Assembly (NCBI GenBank): GCA_009746045.1
Contig: RPFO01000253.1
Coordinates: forward strand, 580,001-642,000
Direction: 5' to 3'
Source of the DNA: Mesostigma viride
Taxonomy: Eukaryota; Streptophyta; Mesostigmatophyceae; Mesostigmatales; Mesostigmataceae
Length of the DNA stretch: 62,000 nucleotides
The position numbers were made by a program, and so were the translations under genes. Positions 32,301-44,300 of this stretch are shown piece after piece. Positions within the stretch are counted from its first letter, which is position 1, and each line of letters begins with the position of its first letter. The notes under the pieces are model-generated. The model did no database searches, had not been told where the DNA came from, and saw nothing but the letters and a program-made list of their open reading frames with translations.

Positions 32301-35300
32301 CTCCCGGTCAGGCAGGCACGCCTTGGGCTTCCCTTGCCACATGGCCTGAAAACCCACCACCGTACTTGGCATTGCCTCGACCAGCACACCAGTCAACTGG
32401 CGCTTGTCATCGAGGCCGACCAAAGGCATCTCCTGTGCCCCCCTCAACGCGAAAGTGGTGCCTTTCGTCGGCAAAATCTGCAAGCCGATGTGGTCGAATG
32501 CCACCACGAGGGTTTGGGGGATCTGGCAGCATGGTAGCGCACAAGAATGCGATGCGGAGGACCATCAGCCTAACCTGTTCCTCCCAATCCGTGGGCTCCA
32601 TGCGAGTCGATTTCCCCTTGAGTCTCACGTACCCGAGCGAAGCTAGAAACACTAGCGTCCACCGCTCCGAGCACTCGAATGTTGCTGGTGCACAAGGCTC
32701 GCCTGGATGGATGGATGGATGGATGGATGGACGGACGGACGGACGGACGGACGGACGGACGGACGGACGGACGGACGGACGGACGGACGGACGGACGGAC
32801 GGACGGACGGACGGACGGACGGACGGACGGACGGACGGACGGACGGACGGACGGACGGACGGACGGACGGACGGACGGACGGACGGACGGACGGACGGAC
32901 GGACGGACGGACGGACGGACGGACGGACGGACGGACGGACGGACGGACGGACGGACGGACGGACGGACGGACGGACGGACGGACGGACGGACGGACGGAC
33001 GGACGGACGGACGGACGGACGGACGGACGGACGGACGGACGGACGGACGGACGGACGGACGGACGGACGGACGGACGGACGGACGGACGGACGGACGGAC
33101 GGACGGACGGACGGATGGATGGATGGATGGATGGATGGATGGATGGATGGATGGATGGATGGATGGATGGATGGATGGATTGGATTGAGCACACCCAAAT
33201 GGAGCTAGTAACTCCATGTTTGGGGTTAGCATTTTGCAGGAAGTAGCTTTACGTACGGGTTTAGGTCCAAGTCCAGCTCCATGTTTAATGTAATTGAAAA
33301 AGTTGCTTGTCTTGCGTCAAGATCAATGGTTATATTCTTATGTTTAAACTCAATATCATGCCTAGATAGTTTGCTTTTCATGCATGTGCCAAGTGCACAC
33401 ACGTGTCATTCATCAATTAAGAACGTAAACAGGTCTACATGAATAAGCTCTCCACGCATCAAGTGTGGCACTAATCAAATAAGATAAACAGGTCTAGGTG
33501 GTTTGCTCTTCAGGCATCATCGGCATGGGCAGTAATCAAAACAGATGTTTGTTTCATAGCTAATTGCTATTGCAAGAACAATCGTGGTTCTCTGAACATA
33601 GTTTCTTTATAGTGAGATGGAAAGGTAGCCGCTATAGCTAGGTTATTGGGTTCACGTGACATACCTTTTGAGGCCGGTGCGGCCTGATCCGGATCTGTCG
33701 TGGCCAAAGCTTTGGCCAGTTTTTCTTGGCCAGGTGGCAGGAGCTACGTTGAGATATAAACATGCCACTGTCTAGGTTTCTTGGCTAATGGCGTAGTGAT
33801 TAACTAGATCTAGATTCTTTCTCTCACGCAATATGTGACCTAATAGCCCCGGCAGCCTTACGTAAGCTGCCGGCAATTAGAACGCCACATTGCGTCATTT
33901 GTTCAGACGCTACATTTGCGTGGCAAAAAAATGCCGTCCGGGCCAAGGCCGCATGACGCGCAAAAAAGGACAAAAACAAACCCACCTAGCTAAGGTCGGC
34001 CTCTTTTCTTTTCACGAGGGCGGCGACAGCAAGCCAGGGGAAACGAACCTCTGGTTTGACGAACCTGTACTGTTGGAGCCATTTTTGGCCCTGAGCAGCA
34101 ATGCCTAAGGGGCGCAAGGCTACAGCAGGGCAGGCAGCGCGCGGGAAGGACGGGACGCCCACACCGCGGGCTGCTGCCGCCAGTCACGCGCCAGTCGCCT
34201 TCAGCGCCAAAAAGAAGCAGCTCGCCACTCTGCTCGCCAAGTGCATCAGCCCCGCAGAGGCGGTGGGGGCAGTTGAGCAGGTCTTCGGTGCCGAGGACTG
34301 GGTGACGGACGCCAGCTCGTAGAGCTCGAGCCAACTGAAGTCTGTCGTGCAGTTGCTGGCTGATCACGTTGATGTTGCCGACGTGTCGGACGCACGTGAC
34401 CCAAACGGAACGTTGGTGGCAAAACTGCTAGCTGTGGCAGATCTCGCGGCGGACGAGGAGGAGGATCAGGCGCTGCCAACGACACCTGCGCAACGAAAAA
34501 TGGCCAAGCCGAAAGGCGCGGCCAAGGTTTCGGCAGGTGGGGGGGCTGTCGGAAAGGAAATGAGGGCGAGGTTGGCGACATTCGTTGGGGCACCTCCTGA
34601 AACCGAAAATCAGGACGACGAAGAGGACGAGGAGGGGGAGGTCGCAGCCGAGAAATTCATGCAAGGTTTGAAGGCAGCGCTGGGAGGAATGGAGGGGGCG
34701 GGAAGCCACTTCAAGGCCTCGAAAGGGGTGGCGCTGCCAAGCCGAGCCAAGAGCGTGAAATATCGGATTTCGGAGCGGGTGCTGCCGGGGGTGTTGGAGG
34801 ACACCAGCGACAATGGGATGGGAATCCGGTCGTCGGTCATGAGGGTCAAGCCTGGAAATTGGCGGAACATGGAGAACAGGAAAATTGTCATGAACATTGA
34901 ATTGGCGATGGACACCCTTCTCAAGCAATAGCATTCAATAAAGCATATACAAATTGTTGCCTCGCGGCGAACCGGGTCTCGCCGTAGTTCTTGAGTTCCA
35001 GGGTTCCTGGCTCGGCAGTCATCATACGATGGTTGACCTTCTCGTGGGGCCGCACGTAGACCACCACCTGCTGTGCCTGGTCCAGCACGTTCCTGATGGG
35101 GTCCACCTTGCCGATGTCCTCCAGCAGGAGGTCCAGCTTGTGGGGGGGTTGCTTTGCGAAGCCGTAGCTGCACACTGGGAGATGATGATGTTCGGATGCA
35201 TCTCCTCAATATTGCGCTTCATCAACTCCATGACGCTCGCGGTGTCCGTAATCAGCTGCACCACCTTGCGTGCGGGGATCTTCTCGATGTGGGGCTGCAG

Positions 35301-38300
35301 GTTTTCCGCGAGGAGGGCGGCAGTCTTGGTCTTGCCGGTGACGTTGTCGCTTCCTGGGAAGTAGACCAAGTCTGGCAGCTGAAACACATTCATGACCAGC
35401 GACTGGCCAGAGCAGTCCTTCCACCCGTCTGTGATCAGGGTGCCACCCGTGGTGTTGGCCAGCTCCAAGCGAGTAATAACCTGCGCTTCCACCTCGGCGG
35501 CAACAAGGGGGACGTCGCGAGTCCTCAGCTCTGGTGGGCGCCGGCGGCTTGTACCCGCTGAGCTTGACCAAGGCCCCCCCTCTTAGGCTGATGCTGGTCA
35601 ATGCAGCACGAAACACAACATTGTTCGGGACATTGAAAGGGATACCAGCAGAAATAAAACCCCTGCATAGTGCAAGGGCGAGCTGCAGCTTATTCAGCTT
35701 CATCATCTGCGGTATAGTCAGGCCCTCCTCCAACGCCTCAGGTCTGCCCGAGCTGTGCTGGCTGCGCTGCTGTGAAGAGCCGGCCTGGGCGTCCTGCCAC
35801 TCAGAGGCGTTGCCCTCCTTGAGGGGGCTCGAGCCATCCAAGTTTAGTTGCTGCCGCTTGCTCACGAGCTCCATGTGGTCCGCTTGGCCACGCTTCTTCC
35901 GGTCCTTGGCCCTGGAAATTGTCTGCAAAGACGACCTAAATGCCTTTGGTGGGTTAGTGCAAGGCTTCACATCCCGGCACCGAGCCTTGCCGACGATGTG
36001 GAGCTTCGCCCTAGTGGCGATTCCCTTCCAGTTAATGCCTCACTGAAGGCATGTCATGTTGTAGTTGTTCGTCAGCAGGCCGTTCACTACAATGCGCTCC
36101 TTCTTGACGAAATCCCAAACGCCGGCCATTTCCCGCTTTCCCCCGCCATCCTCCTCCCCGTCCCCATTGTTGTCGGGGGCAGCCTTCTCGTCCCCACCAT
36201 TGTTAGCTGCATCATCATCTAGCTCCAAGGTCGCAAGATATTGTGCCCGGGCCTCTTCGTACTCCGATTCTGTCATGTCATTTGTGTTATTTCCGAGGTC
36301 TTCCATGCCTCGACGGTGCGCCATCGCGCTACTGCCCAGCTGATAGATGCCGGCACTGAGCTACCAAACTGCTCGGCAGCACCATTGCATGTGTAGTGTT
36401 CGGCCCGGCTTGTGCAATGGGATGGCGGGAACCAATAGCGGCCAGTAGTTGTGGCGGGCAAGGCTGTCGGCCGCGTGAGCTACGCCAAAACTAGGTCTGT
36501 GCGTGAAATTCCGGGGCTGCGTGCCGTATAATACACGAAAAATACGTATGATGCGCAGTATTTGCGTTGAGAACACAATACGGCGTATTTTTTGTACGTT
36601 CGTATGCCAAACCCCGCCGAATCGTATAAAACGGCGTATTGGTGCACGCTGGATATAACTCGAATTGCAATTACAAGTATTACACGTGATTTTCTTTAAC
36701 AATTGATATAACTCGTATTGCTATCACAAGCATTACACGTGATTTTATTTTTGCTTTCGCCTGCGTTGACCGTTGGCCGGCGACCCGTGCTGCCATCACG
36801 TGCTGTGCTGCCATTTCATGCCGCCCTTGCGATGCCAACCCTTGGGCTCTTGCTCATATGTGCAGGTGTTCTTCCCCCAGCGCGAGTGCTCCATCCAGCG
36901 AAGAAACCAGAAGGTACTTACATGCCATAACCCGCTCTTTTGTAAGTGTGTCTTCCAGAAATATAGCTGGAGCTTGGGGGAGCTAAGTGCCAACAACGTG
37001 TCTACCAAGTGATGAATGTGTTACAGCACTAACTATTTTCTCCTGGTTCTGCTAGGTCTCTGAACCTTCTAAGTCCAAGGGGCTTGCTGGCTGTATCCTA
37101 TTTCGAAGGATGATTGATTACCTTCTGAAGCCCTTACCCTAAATGCACAACTCATATTTGGTAGCTGAGCCATCTAATCTGTTTCTTGCATTCACACAAC
37201 GGTGGTTGCTGACACATTGCTTACACACATGCCCAAACTGATTGCATCCAGCTAGCGCGGGTTGGGCATTTCTCGACATTGTGCATGCCCTCGTTTGAGC
37301 GATGCTAGATTCATTGCCTCAGCTATCCTGAGTTCACAGCCTCGGCGGTGGCGTCCTCAGTGCTAGTTTGCCCTGTTGTTCGTGTTACCTGTTTGCACCC
37401 TACGCCACCCGCAACCGTCAACCTCACACGGTGTGCCATCGACTGCGCGTTACATTGCATCTACCAGGTCATCGAGGAGGCGCCGTCGGTGAACCTCCCA
37501 ACTGAGGTGGTGTGGGAGATGGGCCAGCAGGCACTGTCCCTGGCGAGGGCGGTGGGGTACACGTCCGCAGGTGAGGAACAACCAAAGTGGAAGTAACATG
37601 GTGCCGGATGCCCGTAGCTAATAACAGCCTCACGTACCTGATGACTTCACAAAGGCAAGAACTTTGGTCTTGTTGTCGTGGGGTACAATTGTGCTCATGA
37701 CCATCCTCCTGCTGATAGATTCTAGCCGTTGGAATAACTCAGGAGGAACACACATGTGCAGAATGATCATATTCTACTTCTACTATATGCTATAGGGCAG
37801 CAACATGGGTATGTGCAGCGTGCGCTAATACGCCATTAATTCATAAGCACGTGCGCCATATAATACGGCAAATACGCTGTTTTATACAATTCGGGGGGGG
37901 GGGTTGGCGTACGAACGTACAAAAAATACGCCGTATTGTGTTCTCAACGCAAATACTGCGCATCATACGTATTTTTCGTGTATTATACGGCTCGCAGCCC
38001 CGGAATTTCGCGCACAGACCTAGTTTTGGCGTAGCTCACGCAGCCGACAGCCTTGCCCGCCACAACTACTGGCCGCTTTTGGTTCCCGCCTTCACATTGC
38101 ACAAGCTGAGCCGAACACTACACATGCAAAGGTGCTGCCGAGCAGTTTGGTAGCTCAGTGCCGGCATCTATCAGCTGGGCAGTAGCGCGATGGCGCACCG
38201 TCGAGGCATGGAAGACCTCGGAAATAACACAGATGACATAACAGAATCGGAGTACGAAGAGGCCCGGGCACAATATCTTGCGACCTTGGAGCTAGATGAT

Positions 38301-41300
38301 GATGCAGCTGACAACGGTGGGGACGAGAAGGCTGCCCCCGACAACAATGGGGACGGGGAGGAGGATGGCGAGGGAAAGCGTGAAAGGGCCGGCGTTTGGG
38401 ATTTCGTCAAGAAGGAGCGCATTGTAGTGAACGGCCTGCTGACGAACAACTACAACATGACATGCCTTCAGTGAGGCATTAACTGGAAGGGAATCGCCAC
38501 TAGGGCGAAGCTCCACATCGTCGGCAAGCCTTGGTGCCGGGATGTGAAGCCTTGCACCAACCCGCCAAAGGCATTTAGGTCGTCTTTGCAGACAATTTCC
38601 AGGGCCAAGGACCGGAAGAAGCGTGGCCAAGCGGACCACATGGAGCTCGTGAGCAAGCGGCAGCAACTAAACTTGGATGGCTCGAGCGCCCTCGTGGAGG
38701 GCAGCGCCTCTGAGTGGCAGGACGCCCAGGCCGGCTCTTCACAACAGCGCAGCCAGCACAGCTCGGGCGGACCTGAGGCGTTGGAGGAGGGCCTGACCAT
38801 ACCGCAGATGATGAAGCTGGAATACGCTGCAGCTCGCCCTTGCACTATGCAGGTTTTTTTTTTTCTGCTGGTATCCCTTTCAATGTCCCGAACAATGTTG
38901 TGTTTCGTGCTGCATTGACCAGCATCAGCCTAAGAGGGGGGGCCTTGGTCAAGCTCAGCGGGTGCAAGCCGCCTGCGCCCACCAGAGCTGAGGACTCGCG
39001 ACGTCCCCCTTGTTGCCGCCGAGGTGGAAGCGCAGGTTATTACTCGCTTGGAGCTGGCCAACACCACGGGTGGCACCCTGATCACAGACGGGTGGAAGGA
39101 CTGCTCTGGCCAGTCGCTGGTCATGAATGTGTTTCAGCTGCCAGACTTGGTCTACTTCCTAGGAAGCGACAACGTCACCGGCAAGACCAAGACTGCCGCC
39201 CTCCTCGCGGAAAACCTGCAGCCCCACATCGAGAAGATCCCCGCACGCAAGGTGGTGCAGCTGATTACGGACACCGCGAGCGTCATGGAGTTGATGAAGC
39301 GCAATATTGGGGAGATGCATCCGAACATCATCATCTTCCAGTGTGCAGCTACGGCTTCGCAAAGCAAGCCCCCCACAAGCTGGACCTCCTGCTGGAGGAC
39401 ATCGGCAAGGTGGACCCCATCAGGAACGTGCTGGACCAGGCACAACAGGTGGTGGTCTACGTGCGGTCCCACGAGAAGGTCAACCATCGCATTATGACTG
39501 CCGAGCCGGGAACCCTTGAACTCGAGACCCGGTTCGCCACGAGGTAACATAATTGTATATGCTTTATTGAATGCAATTGCTATGCAAGCTTGCCTGCTAG
39601 TGCTTCAATGCTTCTTGCCGGTTGCCTTCCCATCTTCCACACGCCTTGTTTTTCATTGATACCTAATGCCTCTTATGGCACATCAATCTGACATCTCTCT
39701 CCTTTCTGCATGTGGGGGGGCTACATTGCTGCTTCATACCCCCTGACCAATGCTTGCTTGGCCAGGTACCTTTCGGCCATGATTGTGCAGCAGAACATGA
39801 CGGCGCTGATGATTACCTTCAAGGACGCTGCGGTGGAGAAGTACGCCATGCTGCAGCGCTGGGCAGTGCCGTGGGCGAACATCAAGGCCATCGTCTTGTC
39901 CCCAGCCTTCTGCGCCAACCTGGACATGGTCGTGGCAATGTTCAAGCCCATGCACGAGGTGCTGCGGCGCTTCGACACCAACACGCCCTGCACAGGTTTG
40001 CTGTAAAACGCCATGGCCGACCTCCGCAGGCAGCTCAAGGAGGTGGCTGCACTGCCGGCTGCGGTGGCGGAGGAGCTGGATGGCACGGTGGTGACCCGCT
40101 GGAACGAGATGCACTCTCACATTCACGCTGCAGGGTACCTGCTCAACCCAGCCTTCTGGATGGTCGACCCCCGCACGCACGACGCTGAGATCAAGGAGGG
40201 CTTCCTCATCTGCTGCCGCAAGCTGCTGCCCAAGGCCAAGGCGGCCCGCGCGATGAGCCAGCTCACCCAGTACCACGTGCGGCGTGGCAGCTTCGGCGCC
40301 CCAGAGGCCATGGCGGCCGCTTTGCAGGTCGCAGATGGCAAGCTGCAGGCGTGGGAGTGGTGGATGGCATGGGGAGATTCCACCAAGGAGCTGCAGGATG
40401 TGGCGATGAAGGTGCTGGCCCAGCCGGTGTCCAGCGGTGCTGTAGAACGTGTCATCAGCAGCGCTGCGTGGATCAAGCGCCTGCGTCGGAATCGGCTGAG
40501 CCACGTCATGCAAAACAGGCTCATCAGCACACACCACAACCTGCAAGCTTTATCCAAGCTGAAAGAGATTTCAGCTGAGGATGCCCTGGCGGCATAAGCC
40601 GGTTCAGTTTGCTGGCCTGGATTTAGAGTGCCATGCAAGATGGCCAGAGCTTGGGGCTGGCCACTGGCTAGCCTGCTCGCCTCACTTGTACGTGGCATGA
40701 GTCCTTTGCTGTGCAAGGGGTAGGACGTGGGTCTCACATCATGATGCATGTTTATGGCATGGTGCATGGCATTGTATGTATGGCATGGCGGCGGCTGCCT
40801 GTGCACATATGTGTTTATGGCATGGTGCATGGCATTGTATGTATGGCATGGTGGTGGCTGCCTGCCTATGTGTTTATGGCATGGTGCATGTCAGCATGAC
40901 AATGTATGGCATGGTGGTTGCCTGCATGTGTTTAGAACTTAAGATAGATGGGATTTTACATCTCGTGTGATGATGCATGTTTATGGCATGGATGGTGATG
41001 CTACCTGCATTTGTTTATGGCCATCTTGGTTTTGGGCTTATGGCTGGAGGAACTGGACCTGGTTGTCATAACTTAGCCAGTAATGAATGGTTGTCATAAG
41101 GAATAAAGAATCAGGTCAAGTAGCATGAGAGTGTTGATGTCATGGTGGCTGCCTGCAATTTGTGTTTAGGGCATCGTGCATGATATTGTATGGCATGGAA
41201 TAAAGATTAGTTCACTTAGCAATGGGTGAGTATATCACACTTCATACAATGAGACAACCAAGTGAGTGTCAAAAGGCTACGACCACTACGTGCATTGCAT

Positions 41301-44300
41301 TGTCCTTCATCAAAATTGAGACACTAGCTTGAGTTTTTGAGAGGCACGCCCATGGGATAAACACCTTAGAATATTTGATCCTATTTTGAAATCCACTTTT
41401 CCGGTCAAAAAAACTTATCGAGGCTTGGGGTACAATACTTGCAGAGTACGCGTATAATATGCAATTCGGCAATACACCGAGGTTTTGCCGTATTGCCGTA
41501 TTGCCGTATTGGCTCACTCTGGGTATGTGGGTATGACTATCTGTGCGTGGGATTGATGGTTTGATGCGTGCTGGGTAATAGCATGCCACAATCAATAATT
41601 TGCTATGTGATCTGTCTTTGACGTCAGGATCTCACCCTTATGGGTCCCCGCGTGTGGTCCATTCTGAGCACAAGCCCTGCAGTTTTTGCGATCGCCCTAA
41701 TTGCCGCTAATCATGAGAAGACTGCCATACATGCCCCCTTGTGTATCAGCAACCGAGCGATTCAACAACCACAGGCACACTATTCATGGGCAGCTTTAAA
41801 GCAGCGAAAGTGTATGGCTCGGTAAAGCTGACCTTATCTCTAGCGCAGCCAGCTAAGAATGCCTCTGGTTTTGATGAGCTTGGGTCGGAGATCTGTCCAT
41901 ACTTCCCAGTCTGTCCTTTGCTATCATCGCTGTGACTGCCACTGCGTCTCTCTACTTCCCGCCACCCCTTTGGTGCTTCCATCACCATTGCAGGTCGTTG
42001 TCATCAACAACATCATCATACTGTCATGTCGTGCGAACCACAAACCTATTGGCACCGCCACGACCATGGCAATCCATGCCGCTGCCACTGGTTCCTGTGC
42101 GGGGGGGGGCTGTTAGAAAAAAATGCTCTCTGCGTGCTCACCTACATGTGAGCTTGACTCCTCGTATACTGGACTTGCCTGCACACTTCTAGTCGCTGAT
42201 CCAATGGGTTTGCATCCTGGTGCCCTGCGCTCAATGTTGTGCGTGGCGGTGCGCAGGCACCCTGGAGTTCCTGGTGGACAAACACCACCGCTTCTACTTT
42301 CTGGAGATGAACACGCGGCTGCAGGTGAGCAGCAACGCCATGTCCGTAATGAGAGCCCGCGGCTAATTGGGATGTCTTTCATGAGAGGGAAGGGGCAAGG
42401 GTCAGGAGTGTGGGAATGTCTCCATTTGAAAGTATGGGCAGTAATCCGGAGTAGTCTGGGTCGCGGTAAACACCCCCAAAGTCTATTTGGAGCATTGGAA
42501 TCGACAGATCTCTGCATGAGGGCCCAGGATTGTACCTTTCATGCCGGAAAGTCGGTTTCCAGTTGAGTGATATTCGGCCTACAGGACAGGTGAAAATGGC
42601 GGTTTGCTGACCCACAGGTGAAAATCGCTGTGTGCTGACCCCATGGGCCGAAGTCAAGGCTCGCCAAATAGGACGTTGGGGGTTGCAATCCCAAGTTTGA
42701 GTAGCGCTATTGATCGATCTTGATGAGGTCACTCAGAATCTGCATCTTTGGCGCCAGGAACTGTCAATATTTGGGAGGCACCGGTCGAAATCCAATACTC
42801 CCGACGCGAAAAGTAAATTAGTTTGCCACAATGTGCCCTGCAATCAGGTACTTTGGATCATCGCCAACGCTGTCAGTTGTGGCAAAGGGTTGTGGAAAAG
42901 GGCTGTGAGCGTGGTCATGCCTCCTTGTTAAGAGGCGGATGGGGAGAGGGCAGGGGGGAAGAGGGCAGGAGGATCGGAGGGGACAAGGGGGAAAGGGGGA
43001 GATGGCAAAGGGGAGGCGGGCAATGGGGATAAAGATCAGCGGGAAGGGTTAGCGCTCACGAAAGGATGGCCCTGTTCGGTCTTGCAGCAGGAAGGAACTT
43101 TAACCATGGGTCACTGCGTTGGAGAGCAATAAAGGTTACTGCATGTGGGCATGGTGGCCTGTTGAATTTTGTTGAGGGAATCGTGCTGAGGTGAGGTTTA
43201 AACTAGCGACTGACATGGCCACTGCTGCTATCTAAGGATCCTTTCTTGAGGGGGGTGATACTTTGATGTGTGTCACATGATACTTTTCAACCCCGTGATA
43301 CTTCTTGGGGGGGGGTTGATACTTTGCTTTGTTTTGATGTGTGTTTTGTAACCATATCTGAGGCATGTCTTGTCAGATTGCTACATCACCATACTGTCAA
43401 GAAGAGAGGTTGATACAGTTGACTTGTAAAAAACGAGGGCTGCATGAACCTAGACCTAGCCTCGCCCCCTTGTTTCTGCACCATCGTCTTCAGCATGTGG
43501 GGGGCTGCCCAGTGTTATCTGTCATCCGTCACATGTCTCTGGCATCCTGCCTCCTGTCATGCCAGGATTCTGGGGATGCCTCTTGGCTTCAGCCGCTCGT
43601 TTCCCGGGCCACCTTAGAAAGGGGCCGTCACAATAGTACACAGAGGAGGTGTAGCAATGCCGTTTGCAATTAACAATAATGATGATGGCCAATGTGATCT
43701 TGCTCCGTTCTGTCGCACGTTGCCAGGTGGATTACCCGGTCAAGGCGCGCTGTGTTTGCTGCTCTGATTATGGGTGAAGATTGTCCTGTTTGCGAAGGAC
43801 GTCATCTGGCTAATTAATCCATCATACACAAAGATGCCGGAGCTAGTTAGCTGTTTTATCTATTTATCAACCACACTACGCTTGCTCGTTTTTGATGCGC
43901 GCAGGTGGAGCACCCCGTGACAGAGATGGTGACAGGGCTTGACCTGGTGGAGATGATGCTGCGGGTGAGGGGTAGTGAAGACATGAACACAATCAACAAT
44001 TTGAAATTTTTTGTGAGCACTAGGCAGGAGTACAGTGCACCCAGCAGTCATGCACGCAGCTGGCCATCTGTGCTGGTCCGGGTGGAGATGCTGCTGCAGG
44101 TGGGTGGTGGTGAACATCAACACATGAGTGCAGAGCGTCCAGTCATGAGCACCCAAGGTTGCGTGATGGAGCTGGTGGACATGCTGCTGCGGGTGGGTGA
44201 TAGCAAACATGTAAACACAAGCATGGGACCTTTCGTGCATCCCGCAGTCATGGCCCCCCACTGAATGCGTGCTGAGCCTGGCTGATACGCTGCTCAGGTG

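Larger units (their letters stand above)
37816..41521 (+). mobile_element. Complete hAT transposon, copy 2, with 8-bp TSD
   Basis: Inside the intron after exon 9. The 8-bp target duplication GGTATGTG is at 37808-37815 and 41522-41529. The left TIR CAGCGTGCGCTAATACG and the reverse complement of the right end, CAGAGTGAGCCAATACG, match at 14 of 17. Both ends have clustered AATACG/CGTATT sub-terminal repeats, usual for hAT transposase binding. The transposase gene inside is broken (next entries), so this copy must have been moved in trans or decayed after insertion; an exact TSD argues for recent insertion. Confidence 0.93.

Noticed and set aside
31184-32507. Long ORFs with WMDG/HPSI repeats (31184-31810 minus, 31356-32507 minus, 31476-31919 plus)
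   Set aside because: They are translations of (ATCC)n and (GTCC)n microsatellites; only the non-repeat part of the minus frame has DDE transposase similarity.
32366-33246. Long ORFs with RTDG/PSVR repeats
   Set aside because: Products of the (GGAC)n array, which has no stops in any frame.
33840-34000. Left terminus of hAT copy 1
   Set aside because: No CAG...AATACG end or GATATAAC duplication was found there; the copy is instead truncated at about 34925.
35206-35970. Arg/Gly-rich alternative-frame ORFs over the hAT copies (also 38840-39547)
   Set aside because: Shadow frames; the TDGW...TDTAS and LEDIGK strings define the transposase frame.
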